The notes under the pieces are model-generated. The model had not been told where the DNA came from. It was given only the letters and a program-made list of their open reading frames with translations, and searched no databases. Below are positions 55,410-64,000 of a stretch of 64,000 nucleotides of DNA, one piece after another. The stretch's first letter is position 1. Every line of letters begins with the position of its first letter. This stretch comes from Thalassotalea loyana (lineage in GTDB: Bacteria > Pseudomonadota > Gammaproteobacteria > Enterobacterales > Alteromonadaceae): positions 310,001-374,000 of the forward strand of contig NZ_BSSV01000003.1 of NCBI RefSeq assembly GCF_030161435.1, written 5' to 3'. Position numbers and translations under genes: made by a program.

Positions 55410-56456
55410 GTGAGTGATCAGAAGCAGTCGCTAAGTTATAAAGATGCAGGTGTAGACATTGATGCAGGTAATGCACTTGTAGAGAATATTAAAGGTGCGG
55501 TAAAGCGCACTACTCGTCCTGAAGTTATGGGTGGTTTAGGTGGTTTTGGTTCAGTTTGCCAATTGCCAACAAACTACAAAGAACCCGTACTAGTAGCTGG
55601 CACCGACGGTGTTGGTACAAAACTTCGCTTAGCAATTGATCTTAAAAAGCATGACACAGTCGGTATCGACCTTGTTGCTATGTGTGTTAACGACTTAATC
55701 GTACAAGGTGCTGAGCCATTATTTTTCCTAGATTACTATGCAACAGCAAAACTAGACGTTGATGTAGCGTCTGATGTTGTATCAGGTATTGCAGATGGTT
55801 GTGTTCTGTCAGGTTGTGCTTTAGTAGGCGGTGAAACTGCTGAAATGCCTGGTATGTACCATGCTGGCGATTATGATATTGCTGGTTTCTGTGTCGGCGT
55901 TGCTGAAAAGTCACGTTTATTGGATGGCAGCTCAGTGAAAGCGGGCGATCAACTAATCGCATTAGGTTCTTCAGGTCCTCACTCAAATGGTTACTCGCTA
56001 ATTCGCAAAGTTTTAGAAGTAAATAACACGGACACAAGTGAAGATTTAAATGGCAAACCTTTAAGCGAGCATTTGTTAGCACCAACTAAAATCTACGTAA
56101 AGTCTATTTTAGCCCTATTAAAAGAAGTTGATGTAAGTGCATTGTCACACATTACTGGTGGTGGTTTCTGGGAAAATATCCCTCGCGTATTGCCTGAATC
56201 AGCGCAAGCAGTAATTAAAGGTGACTCATGGCAATGGCCAGAAATTTTCAACTGGTTACAAGACAAAGGTAACATTACTACCCACGAAATGTACCGTACC
56301 TTTAACTGTGGTGTTGGTATGATTATCGCAGTTCCTGCAGATAAAGTAGAAGAAAGCTTATCTATTCTTACTGAGCACGGCGAAAATGCATGGCACATTG
56401 GCGAGATTGCAGATAAAGCTGATGGTGAAGAGCAAGTAGTTATTAACCAAGGTTAA
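55410..56456 (+). CDS. purM: Phosphoribosylformylglycinamidine cyclo-ligase
   Basis: This 348-aa AIR synthetase is in purine synthesis. Motifs are [46 protein letters not shown] and [15 protein letters not shown]. The start is GTG at 55410, with AGAGG upstream. It is transcribed divergently from DUF2066-hda and is followed by purN after 4 nt, the classical purMN operon. Confidence 0.97.
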   Translation: MSDQKQSLSYKDAGVDIDAGNALVENIKGAVKRTTRPEVMGGLGGFGSVCQLPTNYKEPVLVAGTDGVGTKLRLAIDLKKHDTVGIDLVAMCVNDLIVQGAEPLFFLDYYATAKLDVDVASDVVSGIADGCVLSGCALVGGETAEMPGMYHAGDYDIAGFCVGVAEKSRLLDGSSVKAGDQLIALGSSGPHSNGYSLIRKVLEVNNTDTSEDLNGKPLSEHLLAPTKIYVKSILALLKEVDVSALSHITGGGFWENIPRVLPESAQAVIKGDSWQWPEIFNWLQDKGNITTHEMYRTFNCGVGMIIAVPADKVEESLSILTEHGENAWHIGEIADKADGEEQVVINQG

Positions 56457-56460
56457 TACA

Positions 56461-57102
56461 ATGAAGCCAAATATTGTTGTTCTAATATCAGGCAGCGGCT
56501 CAAATTTGCAGGCGATCATCGACGCCTGCAAATCAGACCAAATTGACGCCACCATTTCTGGCGTTATCTCAAATAAAGCTGACGCTTACGGACTTACTCG
56601 TGCATCAGATGCAGGAATCGCAAATCAAGTATTGAGTCACAAAGACTATGATACCCGAGAAGCTTACGATCTTGCATTAATTGACGCCATTGATGCTTAT
56701 AAACCAGACGTAATTGTACTCGCTGGTTTTATGCGCATATTGACACCAGCCTTCGTCGATAAATTTTCTGGAAAATTATTGAACATTCATCCATCTTTGT
56801 TGCCTAAGTATCAAGGATTGCACACACACCAGCGTGCAATTGATGCAGGTGACACTGAACATGGTGTTAGTGTTCACTTTGTAACAGAAGAATTAGACGG
56901 TGGTCCTGTCATCTTGCAAGCCAAAGTACCTGTTTTCCCTGAAGACAGTGCAGATGACTTAGCAATGCGTGTGCATGAACAAGAACACCGTATTTATCCA
57001 TTAGTCGTAAAATGGTTTTGCCAAGGCCGTTTAAAAATGGTAGAAAACCATGCGCTTCTCGATAATCAGGTTTTGCCGGCATCGGGGTACGCAAACGAAT
57101 AA
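56461..57102 (+). CDS. purN: Phosphoribosylglycinamide formyltransferase
   Basis: This 213-aa enzyme uses 10-formyl-tetrahydrofolate to formylate GAR. Motifs are VLISGSGSNLQAI, VLAGFMRIL, the catalytic region NIHPSLLPKYQGLHTH and GVSVHFVTEELDGGPVI. It is co-transcribed with purM. Confidence 0.96.
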   Translation: MKPNIVVLISGSGSNLQAIIDACKSDQIDATISGVISNKADAYGLTRASDAGIANQVLSHKDYDTREAYDLALIDAIDAYKPDVIVLAGFMRILTPAFVDKFSGKLLNIHPSLLPKYQGLHTHQRAIDAGDTEHGVSVHFVTEELDGGPVILQAKVPVFPEDSADDLAMRVHEQEHRIYPLVVKWFCQGRLKMVENHALLDNQVLPASGYANE

Positions 57103-57136
57103 TAATTAAAATAGTCAATATTTAAGGTGGTAATAG

Positions 57137-57853
57137 ATGGTCAAGTTTGTAGCCCTGTTAACTTCATTAGCTGTATCAATCACAGCGTACGCTAACACAG
57201 AGGTTGTCCCTATTGCCCCCTTCAAAGCCCAATATAATATTCTTCACAAAGGCGATCCCGTCGGAAAAGGCTACCGAGAACTAAGCTACCAAGACGATGG
57301 TAGTGTCAAATATAGTTATCAAACTAACCTCAAATGGATGATCTTTACAGATAAGCGTAAAGAGACTTCTATCGTCAATGTCGCAGACAACAAAGTTCAG
57401 CTTAACGAATATAACTTTGAACGCAGTGGAACAGGTAGAGATAAAAAGTACCGTTGGCAGTATTTTCCTGAGGAAAATAAGGCACTAAACCTAGTTAAAG
57501 ATAAGCAGTTAACCGTAGATTTTAGCGAAGGTGTTCAGGATAAACTGAGTTACCATCTGCAACAACGTTTAGCGTTTATTGAGAACCCAAAGCAAGATGC
57601 GTTTGATTATGACGTGATTAGCACCTCAGGTAAGATTAAAAACTATCGCTATGAGTTTGTCGGTGAAGAGGAACTTATGTTGCCATACGGGCTAATAAAA
57701 GCGTTAAAATATAAGCGTGAGGTCGCAGAAAAAGATCGAGTAACTTATGCTTGGTTTGCGCCAGAATTAGACTATTTGCTTGTTCGTCTGTATCAAATAA
57801 AAGAAGGTGTGGATCAATTTGAAGCACAATTAGATAAACTAGACGTTAAATAA
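57137..57853 (+). CDS. DUF3108 periplasmic protein
   Basis: This 238-aa protein has a signal peptide ending near AYANTE and a beta-rich DUF3108-type body (IAPFKAQYNILHKGDPVGKG, then ALKYKREVAEKDRVTYAWFAPEL). Function is unknown. It follows purN by 34 nt and may belong to the purMN transcript, an arrangement common in Alteromonadales. A GAGCCTAAC/GTTAGGCTC hairpin (57867-57889) follows its stop and overlaps the end of the convergent gene. Confidence 0.88.
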   Translation: MVKFVALLTSLAVSITAYANTEVVPIAPFKAQYNILHKGDPVGKGYRELSYQDDGSVKYSYQTNLKWMIFTDKRKETSIVNVADNKVQLNEYNFERSGTGRDKKYRWQYFPEENKALNLVKDKQLTVDFSEGVQDKLSYHLQQRLAFIENPKQDAFDYDVISTSGKIKNYRYEFVGEEELMLPYGLIKALKYKREVAEKDRVTYAWFAPELDYLLVRLYQIKEGVDQFEAQLDKLDVK

Positions 57854-57874
57854 CTATAAATGATGAGAGCCTAA

Positions 57875-58681
57875 CTACAGGTTAGGCTCAACTTCTTCTT
57901 GGCCTTGTTCCACCAACTCTCCTTGATGAAATACAATCCATTGACCGGCGTTAAATTTGTGCCAAGATTCATCATCCGTTAAAGGTTGCGTCGCAATCAC
58001 TGTTACAACATCATTTTCTGTTGTTTCCTGTTGAAAATCCACGACCACTTCAGCATCTATCAAACTTGCCTTACCAAACGGCGCTCGCCTTGTAATGTAG
58101 TGCAAATTATTCGCACAATATGAAAATAGATAGTCACCGTCACTAAGCAGCAAATTAAACACACCAAGCCGATTAATCTGACTTGCAAGTTTACCGATAA
58201 AAGGTGCTAAATCTTTCAAGCAAAGCGGTTTACCATCAAGTTTTTGTTTTTCTTCTAACTGATCTAGCAACCAACAATACGCATGTTCACTATCCGTTGT
58301 TCCGACCGGCCAGTTATATTTTAACGGCAGTTTGTCTTTAAATTCTGCTAGTTGGCCATTATGTGCATAGGTCCAGTTTTTACCTGAGATAGGTCTAATG
58401 AACGGGTGGGTGTTTTCAAGACATACGGCACCTGAATTTGCTTGTCGAATATGGCATATCACGAGCTCACTTTTAATCGGATACTCAGTAACAAGTTTAG
58501 CAATAGGTGAATTTGCGCTAGGTAACGGGTCTTTGAAACTGCGACACCCCTTACCCTCATAAAACGTAACGCCCCAACCATCTTTATGAGGGCCGGTGTT
58601 ACCTCCACGCTGCATCAAGCCACTAAAACTAAAACAGATATCGGTTGGCACATTGGCGCTCATTGCGAGCAATTCACACAT
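57875..58681 (-). CDS. Class II glutamine amidotransferase, YafJ-like
   Basis: This 268-aa protein begins MCELLAMSANVPTD, so Cys2 becomes the N-terminal nucleophile after Met removal. HKDGWGVTFYEG, HIRQANSGAVCLENTHPF and TYAHNGQLAEF complete the Ntn-type glutaminase site. There is no synthase domain, as in E. coli YafJ, so the acceptor is unknown. In E. coli yafJ neighbours fadE, as here. Confidence 0.92.
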   Translation of the reverse strand: MCELLAMSANVPTDICFSFSGLMQRGGNTGPHKDGWGVTFYEGKGCRSFKDPLPSANSPIAKLVTEYPIKSELVICHIRQANSGAVCLENTHPFIRPISGKNWTYAHNGQLAEFKDKLPLKYNWPVGTTDSEHAYCWLLDQLEEKQKLDGKPLCLKDLAPFIGKLASQINRLGVFNLLLSDGDYLFSYCANNLHYITRRAPFGKASLIDAEVVVDFQQETTENDVVTVIATQPLTDDESWHKFNAGQWIVFHQGELVEQGQEEVEPNL

Positions 58682-58820
58682 TTTTTCTACTCTTTTTTTA
58701 CTGCTGTTTCAGCGCATTGTAATAAATATTTATTAACAACCCAAAAATATGTTTGAAATTGTTACGATTTAGTTATAACCTTTAGTGGTCAGACCTCTTA
58801 TTTGTAAATAAGGAAAACAA

Positions 58821-61283
58821 GTGGAAACATTAATTTGGATTTTAAGCGCAATCGCGCTATCAGGTTTTATGGCCTACTCCAGAGCCAAGCTCTCTACGTT
58901 TACCCTACTTTTTACCGTGTTAATGGTAATTGGTAGTTTTTATCAAGTAGTTTCATGGATTGGTTGGATTATCTTTGGTGCAATTGCTGTACCTCTGAAC
59001 ATGACCAACATTCGTCAACAATATATCTCTAAGCCATTACTGAAAGCTTTCCAAAGCATCATGCCAGAAATGTCACGTACCGAAAAAGAAGCAATCGATG
59101 CTGGTACAACATGGTTTGAAGCTGATCTTTTCCGTGGTGCGCCAGACTGGCAAAAACTTCACAACTACCCTGCTCCACGTTTAAGTGCTGAAGAACAGGC
59201 CTTCTTAGATGGACCTGTTGAAGAAGTATGTCGTATGGTTGATGACTGGGATACGACGCACACTCGTGCTGACCTAGCACCAGAAATCTGGCAGTACCTA
59301 AAAGATAATAAATTCTTTGCCATGATTATCAAAAAGCAATACGGCGGTCTAGAATTTAGTGCATATGCACAATCTCGTGTATTACAAAAGCTAACAGGCG
59401 CAAGTTCAGTATTAGCAAGTACTGTTGGTGTTCCGAACTCTTTAGGCCCAGGTGAGCTTTTACAGCACTATGGTACAAAAGAACAACAAGATTATTATTT
59501 ACCGCGTTTAGCACGTGGTGAAGAAATCCCATGTTTTGCTTTAACTAGCCCAGAAGCGGGTTCAGACGCAGGCTCAATTCCTGATTTCGGTATCGTTTGC
59601 AAAGGCGAATTCGAAGGCAAAGAAGTATTAGGTATGCGTTTAACGTGGGACAAGCGTTACATTACACTTGCTCCAGTAGCAACCGTTCTTGGTTTAGCAT
59701 TTAAATTACAAGATCCAGACGGTTTATTAGGCGAAGAAAAAGATTTAGGCATTACATGTGCTCTTATTCCAACTGACCTTGAAGGTGTAGATGTTGGTCG
59801 TCGTCATTTCCCGTTAAATGTACCGTTCCAAAATGGTCCAACAAAAGGTAAGGATATTTTTGTACCTTTAGACTTTATCATTGGTGGTCCAGAAATGGCT
59901 GGTCAAGGCTGGCGTATGCTTGTTGAGTGTTTATCTGTGGGTCGTGCAATTACACTTCCTTCTAACTCAGCAGGTGGTGTTAAGTCTATTGCATTAGCAA
60001 CAGGTGCTTACAGCCGCATTCGTCGTCAGTTCAAACTTCCAATTGGTAAAATGGAAGGTGTTGAAGAAGCATTAGCACGCATTGGTGGTAACGCTTACCT
60101 AATGGACGCAGTAACCACGTTATCGACAGGTGCAATCGATCTAGGTGAGAAGCCATCAGTAATCTCAGCGATTGCAAAATACCACTTAACCGAAAAGATG
60201 CGTGATTCTATTTCAGACTCAATGGATGTGCACGGTGGTAAAGGTATCTGTATGGGTCCTAACAACTACCTAGCTCGTGGTTACCAGGGTGCTCCAGTTG
60301 CCATTACGGTAGAAGGTGCAAACATTTTAACGCGTAGCATGATCATCTATGGTCAAGGTGCAATCCGTTGTCATCCATATGTACTTGCTGAACTTGAAGC
60401 TGCGGGTAACAAGGACTTCGGTCAAGCATTGCGTGATTTCGACCATGCATTATTTGGTCACATCGGTTTTGCAATGAGCAATGTATTCCGTAGCATTTGG
60501 TTCTCAGTATCAGGTAGCCGTTTAGTGTCAACGCCATACAGCGACGTGACCAAACGTTACTACCAGTTATTAACACGCTATAGCACAAACTTAGCAATGT
60601 TGTCTGATATTGCGATGTTAACGCTTGGCGGAGACTTAAAACGTCGTGAGCGTATATCAGCACGTTTAGGTGATGTATTAAGTCACTTATACATGGCGTC
60701 GGCAACGTTAAAACGTTTTAATGACGAAGGTCGCTTAGCTGAAGATGCACCATTGATGCAGTGGGCTGTTGAAGATAGCTTATACAAGATCCAAGTTGCG
60801 ATTGATGAGTTAATCTCTAACTTCCCTAACAAGCTGGTTGGTGGCTTCTTACGCATGACTATCTTACCATTTGGCGCAAGCTTAACGCGTCCATCTGACA
60901 AATTAGATCACAAAGTAGCTCGTATCTTACAAACACCAAGTGCTACTCGTGACCGCATTGGTCAAGGCCAATACTTGACGCGAGAAAAAGAAAACTCAAT
61001 TGGTATGTTAGAGCAAACATTAGAAGATATTTTGGCGTGTGAACCAATATTCGATAAAGTTTGTCGTGCAATCGGTGAAAAACTACCGTTCTTCCGCTTA
61101 GACCTAGTCGCTGATAAAGGCCTAGCAGCTAATGCGATAACAGAAGTTGAAGCAGAGTTGTTACGTAAGACTGAAGTCGCACGTAAAGCCGCAATTGACG
61201 TTGATGACTTTGACCCAATTGACTTACCTGCTGACAAATCTCTGTATGAAGAGCAAGTAAAGCAAACAACTAACGCAGCTTAA
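58821..61283 (+). CDS. fadE: Acyl-CoA dehydrogenase FadE
   Basis: This 820-aa flavoprotein catalyses the first oxidation in fatty-acid beta-oxidation. Two N-terminal hydrophobic helices (residues 3-60) precede the dehydrogenase core with [38 protein letters not shown] and [13 protein letters not shown]. Length and membrane segments match the E. coli FadE class. The start is GTG at 58821, with AAGGA upstream. A strong terminator follows. Confidence 0.96.
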   Translation: METLIWILSAIALSGFMAYSRAKLSTFTLLFTVLMVIGSFYQVVSWIGWIIFGAIAVPLNMTNIRQQYISKPLLKAFQSIMPEMSRTEKEAIDAGTTWFEADLFRGAPDWQKLHNYPAPRLSAEEQAFLDGPVEEVCRMVDDWDTTHTRADLAPEIWQYLKDNKFFAMIIKKQYGGLEFSAYAQSRVLQKLTGASSVLASTVGVPNSLGPGELLQHYGTKEQQDYYLPRLARGEEIPCFALTSPEAGSDAGSIPDFGIVCKGEFEGKEVLGMRLTWDKRYITLAPVATVLGLAFKLQDPDGLLGEEKDLGITCALIPTDLEGVDVGRRHFPLNVPFQNGPTKGKDIFVPLDFIIGGPEMAGQGWRMLVECLSVGRAITLPSNSAGGVKSIALATGAYSRIRRQFKLPIGKMEGVEEALARIGGNAYLMDAVTTLSTGAIDLGEKPSVISAIAKYHLTEKMRDSISDSMDVHGGKGICMGPNNYLARGYQGAPVAITVEGANILTRSMIIYGQGAIRCHPYVLAELEAAGNKDFGQALRDFDHALFGHIGFAMSNVFRSIWFSVSGSRLVSTPYSDVTKRYYQLLTRYSTNLAMLSDIAMLTLGGDLKRRERISARLGDVLSHLYMASATLKRFNDEGRLAEDAPLMQWAVEDSLYKIQVAIDELISNFPNKLVGGFLRMTILPFGASLTRPSDKLDHKVARILQTPSATRDRIGQGQYLTREKENSIGMLEQTLEDILACEPIFDKVCRAIGEKLPFFRLDLVADKGLAANAITEVEAELLRKTEVARKAAIDVDDFDPIDLPADKSLYEEQVKQTTNAA

Positions 61284-61305
61284 TCGTTAGATCATAAAAA
61301 TCACT

Positions 61306-61340
61306 AAGCCCGAATAGACAAACTATTCGGGCTTTTTTCT
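61306..61340 (+). terminator. Intrinsic terminator after fadE
   Basis: The 12-bp stem AAGCCCGAATAG/CTATTCGGGCTT with a 5-nt loop is followed by a T-rich tail. Confidence 0.94.
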
Positions 61341-61513
61341 TTCATGTACTCCGTGCAAATAACTGTCTACAGCAGACATAATTTTTGGTCAGAATAACCT
61401 TATAAAGTTTGAGTGAACACGTGTAACAAACAAAGCAATACCCATTTATAGATAAAGTCGCTAGAATGTTGTCAATAATTCACAACATATGGAAATTGCT
61501 AGGTTAGTTGTAC

Positions 61514-62404
61514 ATGTTTTCGTTTTTACCCCGTTTTATTTGCTTCCCTTTCACTTTTACTCTTTTTTGCTTAAACCTAGCATTTTGCGGCTTTCTTGTA
61601 TTTTTGGGTGGTTTTTTAAAATTTATTATTCCCCTTAAAGCATTTCATCGAGTGCTATATAAGCCAATGCATTTCTTTTATCGTCTATGGTCGCTAAACA
61701 ATTACTTAATTATCAGGTTGTTTAATAACGTTGAATGGCGCGTTGTGGGGGATCAAGATTTAAATAAAAAATCATGGTATTTGTTAATTGCTAACCACCA
61801 GAGCTGGCTAGATATCTTTGTTATCGCTCACTTTGCTCGTACTCGAATTCCTGAACCAAAGTTTTTTCTTAAAGAATCCTTACGCTATATTCCATTCTTA
61901 GGTATGGCTTGTTGGGCTCTCGACATGCCTTTTATGCGCAGATACAAGAAATCTTTTATTGCAAAGAACCCACATTTAAAAGGTAAAGATATCGAGACAA
62001 CCAAAGCCTCTTGTCAGCAGTTTAAAAACAAACCGACCACTATCGTAAACTTTGTCGAAGGCACTCGTTTTACAGAAGAAAAACATCATCGCCAGGGAAG
62101 TCGGTTTGACCATTTACTTACCCCAAAAGCAGGTGGAATCGCTTTTACACTGGCCGCTATGGGTGAACAGTTTGATAAGGTATTGAATATCACACTAGCC
62201 TACCCTGATAATCGTGGTCATATAATGATGGACATGTTATGTGGTGATTTAAAAACGATTATTGTCTATGTGGACACATTAGAAGTTAACGACAACGTTG
62301 TAGGCGACTATTACAATGACAAGAGTTATCGTGTCCGTTTCCAACGCTGGTTAAACGAGACGTGGTCAACAAAAGATAAGCTGTTGGCTAAGTACCTTAC
62401 TTAA
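61514..62404 (+). CDS. 1-acyl-sn-glycerol-3-phosphate acyltransferase-like membrane protein
   Basis: This 296-aa protein has one to two N-terminal membrane helices and the PlsC acyltransferase motifs ANHQSWLDIF (H-x4-D) and FVEGTRFTEEKH (EGTR). It resembles the YihG type of E. coli, which acts in phospholipid synthesis. Specificity is not visible. The ATG at 61514 is preferred over a TTG two codons earlier. It is monocistronic. Confidence 0.9.
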   Translation: MFSFLPRFICFPFTFTLFCLNLAFCGFLVFLGGFLKFIIPLKAFHRVLYKPMHFFYRLWSLNNYLIIRLFNNVEWRVVGDQDLNKKSWYLLIANHQSWLDIFVIAHFARTRIPEPKFFLKESLRYIPFLGMACWALDMPFMRRYKKSFIAKNPHLKGKDIETTKASCQQFKNKPTTIVNFVEGTRFTEEKHHRQGSRFDHLLTPKAGGIAFTLAAMGEQFDKVLNITLAYPDNRGHIMMDMLCGDLKTIIVYVDTLEVNDNVVGDYYNDKSYRVRFQRWLNETWSTKDKLLAKYLT

Positions 62405-62450
62405 ACTCCCCAAAGCCCCTACTGCGTCTTATAAGAAACAGGATTAATAA

Positions 62451-62478
62451 AAGGTTAACATTGCGATGTTAGCCTTTT
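62451..62478 (+). terminator. Intrinsic terminator after acyltransferase
   Basis: The 11-bp stem AAGGTTAACAT/ATGTTAGCCTT (one G-U pair) has a TGCG loop and a T-rich tail. Confidence 0.88.
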
Positions 62479-62658
62479 TTTCTTGTCTAACAACGCCTGC
62501 AATTCGTGCAGAAGAAATGAATGCTCAACACAACAAAACAAGTGGATCGTTATAGCGTCGAAAGAAAGCTGAGTATAAAAATAAGGATGAAATTTCATTC
62601 ATTGATTGAAATGAAAAGTTTTAAGAGAAGTGACAAGGATAATCAAGATAAACAATCG

Positions 62659-62735
62659 TGGCGGAGTGGACGGGACTCGAACCCGCGACCCCCGGCGTGA
62701 CAGGCCGGTATTCTAACCAACTGAACTACCACTCC
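62659..62735 (-). tRNA. tRNA-Asp(GTC), copy 4 in transcription order
   Basis: This 77-nt cloverleaf with encoded CCA starts GGAGTGGTAGTTCAGTTGG and has anticodon loop CCTGTCACG (GTC) and T loop GTTCGAGTC. It is identical to the three other copies. Confidence 0.98.
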
Positions 62736-62763
62736 GCAGCAAATTGTTTATTGAGGATGTACG

Positions 62764-62840
62764 TGGCGGAGTGGACGGGACTCGAACCCGCGACCCCCGG
62801 CGTGACAGGCCGGTATTCTAACCAACTGAACTACCACTCC
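62764..62840 (-). tRNA. tRNA-Asp(GTC), copy 3
   Basis: 77 nt with encoded CCA; same sequence as the others. The spacer to the next copy downstream is 28 nt. Confidence 0.98.
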
Positions 62841-62873
62841 GCAGTATACATATCAATAATTTCGCTATATCGT

Positions 62874-62950
62874 TGGCGGAGTGGACGGGACTCGAACCCG
62901 CGACCCCCGGCGTGACAGGCCGGTATTCTAACCAACTGAACTACCACTCC
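62874..62950 (-). tRNA. tRNA-Asp(GTC), copy 2
   Basis: 77 nt with encoded CCA; same sequence as the others. The spacer to the next copy downstream is 33 nt. Confidence 0.98.
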
Positions 62951-62977
62951 ACTAGGATATAGCTATCAAGATTTAAT

Positions 62978-63054
62978 TGGCGGAGTGGACGGGACTCGAA
63001 CCCGCGACCCCCGGCGTGACAGGCCGGTATTCTAACCAACTGAACTACCACTCC
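62978..63054 (-). tRNA. tRNA-Asp(GTC), copy 1
   Basis: 77 nt with encoded CCA; first in the operon, about 40 nt from the likely transcription start. The spacer to the next copy is 27 nt. Confidence 0.98.
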
Positions 63055-63098
63055 GCGTTAAATCTTGTTTCAACGGCAACCCGTTGAAAGCGAGGAGG

Positions 63099-63127
63099 AT
63101 AATACGGTTATGATGCCCCCCCGTCAA
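63099..63127 (-). promoter_or_regulatory. tRNA-Asp operon promoter with GC-rich discriminator
   Basis: On the minus strand, TTGACG (63122-63127), a 17-nt spacer and TATTAT (63099-63104) form a good sigma70 promoter. CCTCCTCGC follows as a GC-rich discriminator, typical of stable-RNA promoters under stringent control. Confidence 0.85.
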
Positions 63128-63224
63128 CACTTTTTTTTACTTTATTTTCCAGTTGGACAATTGCTAACCAAAAAGCAGAAATAAACAGCAATATCCTAGC
63201 AAATCGTCACTAATCGTCCGCAAA

Positions 63225-64000
63225 TCAGGTTTTTATTTCGACCTCAGAAGCATTTTCGCTGTTCTTCTTTTTACGCCACCAAACAAACAATGCAATAAGT
63301 GCAATTATTACTACAACAGCATTACCTGCAATAATAATGATCATCTGCATTTTTTCTTGTGCTTCTTGTTCAGCTTTAATTTGGGCAATTTGTGCTGCTA
63401 GCTCTGCTTCGCTAATTCAGCTCGGCGTTGTTCTTCCGCTAACGCTAAGCTGTCTTGGCTATCAGTCCCTAAGTTAGATACATCAGGTAATAATGCATTT
63501 TCTGTATGTTGAACATTGAAACTATATTCTGGCATTACTAACCTGAATTCACGGCCATTATTTGTTTCACCAAATGCGCTTACTTTAACTCGATGCACGC
63601 CTGATTCAGTGAATGGCACTTCTGCTGTGCGACGTTTACCACTGCCTTCCAATACTGAGAATGGAACCGCTTGTTTATCCGGGTAAGTAATTTTTCCTTG
63701 AAACACCAGACTATCAGGTTTTACAAATTCATCAGAAATATCAAAATGAAGCTTATGAGGTGTCCCTTCTCCTGATGATGAATCAACCACAGTAGTTATA
63801 GGACTACGCTGCAGGATAACCGGCTTTTGTTGCAACTCTCTTGCTGCCATAGGCAAAAACAACTTATAAACAGGTACCCACTCACCAGGTGCGATCGTTA
63901 ATTCAAATTCTCCGGTAAAGATACTATCTTTTGCATACTCATCTAATTCTCGACCATCATCTCTAAACGTTGTCAGTCGTTCTAAATCGGCGCCAAAATT
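63225..64000 (-). pseudogene. TIGR03503-like membrane-anchored protein with apparent frameshift (5' cut by window edge)
   Basis: The frame is open from the right window edge down to a TAG at 63398-63400, with beta-rich segments (LTIAPGEWVPVYKLFLPM, SGVHRVKVSAFGETNNG). It then has an AEEQRRAEL-type helix that stops abruptly. The next frame continues the helix (SEAELAAQIAQIKAEQEAQE). It goes on through a membrane helix MIIIIAGNAVVVIIALIAL and a basic tail to a TGA at 63225-63227. One extra base near 63400-63415 would join them. The layout resembles TIGR03503 proteins of Alteromonadales. It could be a real pseudogene, a sequencing error or recoding. Confidence 0.75.

Noticed and set aside
62560-62655. 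Terminator for the tRNA operon
   Set aside because: Only imperfect, AT-rich hairpins around TTTCATTCA/TGAAATGAAA are visible, with no convincing U tract.
62658-62915. An 85-codon open frame with repeated WTGLEPATPGVTGRYSNQL-like segments
   Set aside because: It is the antisense translation of the tandem tRNA-Asp genes, a well-known spurious protein.

Overview
The window looks like a chromosomal segment of a marine gammaproteobacterium, most likely an Alteromonadales member close to Colwelliaceae (Colwellia/Thalassotalea type). This is inferred from the low GC content, gammaproteobacterial gene order (pabB-nudL-sdaA, yfbV/ackA-pta, gcvR-bcp, yffB-dapE, DUF2066-hda/purM-purN), and families common in that order (DUF3718, VC2046/SO_2500, RRF_GI, TIGR03503). 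There is no rRNA operon, CRISPR array, prophage or intact insertion sequence.

Layout. 1-1.3 kb: 5' part of a secreted RIFT-barrel-like protein, cut by the window edge. 1.5-2.3 kb: a membrane protein/XRE regulator pair behind a promoter flanked by two matching palindromes. 2.3-4.5 kb: a bacterial voltage-gated cation channel with an acidic FEDWTD filter, an MBL hydrolase and a DUF3718 protein. 4.7-10 kb: an NSS transporter, a Pmp3 peptide, two divergent GGDEF proteins and RmuC. 10-17.3 kb: SLC13/RCK permease, class I fumarase, pabB-nudL and sdaA. 17.3-23.5 kb: CysB, a membrane-anchored coiled-coil protein, an RRF_GI protein, a SulA-like protein behind two SOS boxes, YchJ, a VC2046 protein and an RstAB-like two-component system. 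23.8-30.3 kb: an MFS transporter, a 1631-aa CHASE/PAS hybrid kinase and a single-domain response regulator. 30.4-39.2 kb: xthA, rlmA, yfbV, ackA-pta, an ACT protein, yffB-dapE and an M15 peptidase. 39.3-46.8 kb: bamC, gcvR-bcp, a DUF4437 cupin, an AI-2E-type permease, a TusA-like protein, an unrecognised protein coupled to BepA, arsC and DUF2069. 46.8-48.7 kb: a putative zinc-protease lipoprotein. 48.8-53.4 kb: a five-gene arsenic operon. 53.4-62.4 kb: hda, DUF2066, purM-purN, DUF3108, YafJ-type amidotransferase, fadE and an acyltransferase. 62.6-63.1 kb: four identical tRNA-Asp genes. 63.2-64 kb: a TIGR03503-like protein interrupted by an apparent frameshift.

The most coherent accessory unit is the arsenic operon. 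It joins an ArsC-ArsR fusion and the Acr3 arsenite pump to the GAPDH/ArsJ organoarsenical route, with a dual-specificity-type phosphatase between them. Other points worth checking are the SOS-controlled SulA-like gene, the channel filter, two probable single-base frameshifts (one extends a protein into its own terminator), the missing dapA between bamC and gcvR, and the paired palindromes around the XRE promoter. Most of the rest is ordinary housekeeping.
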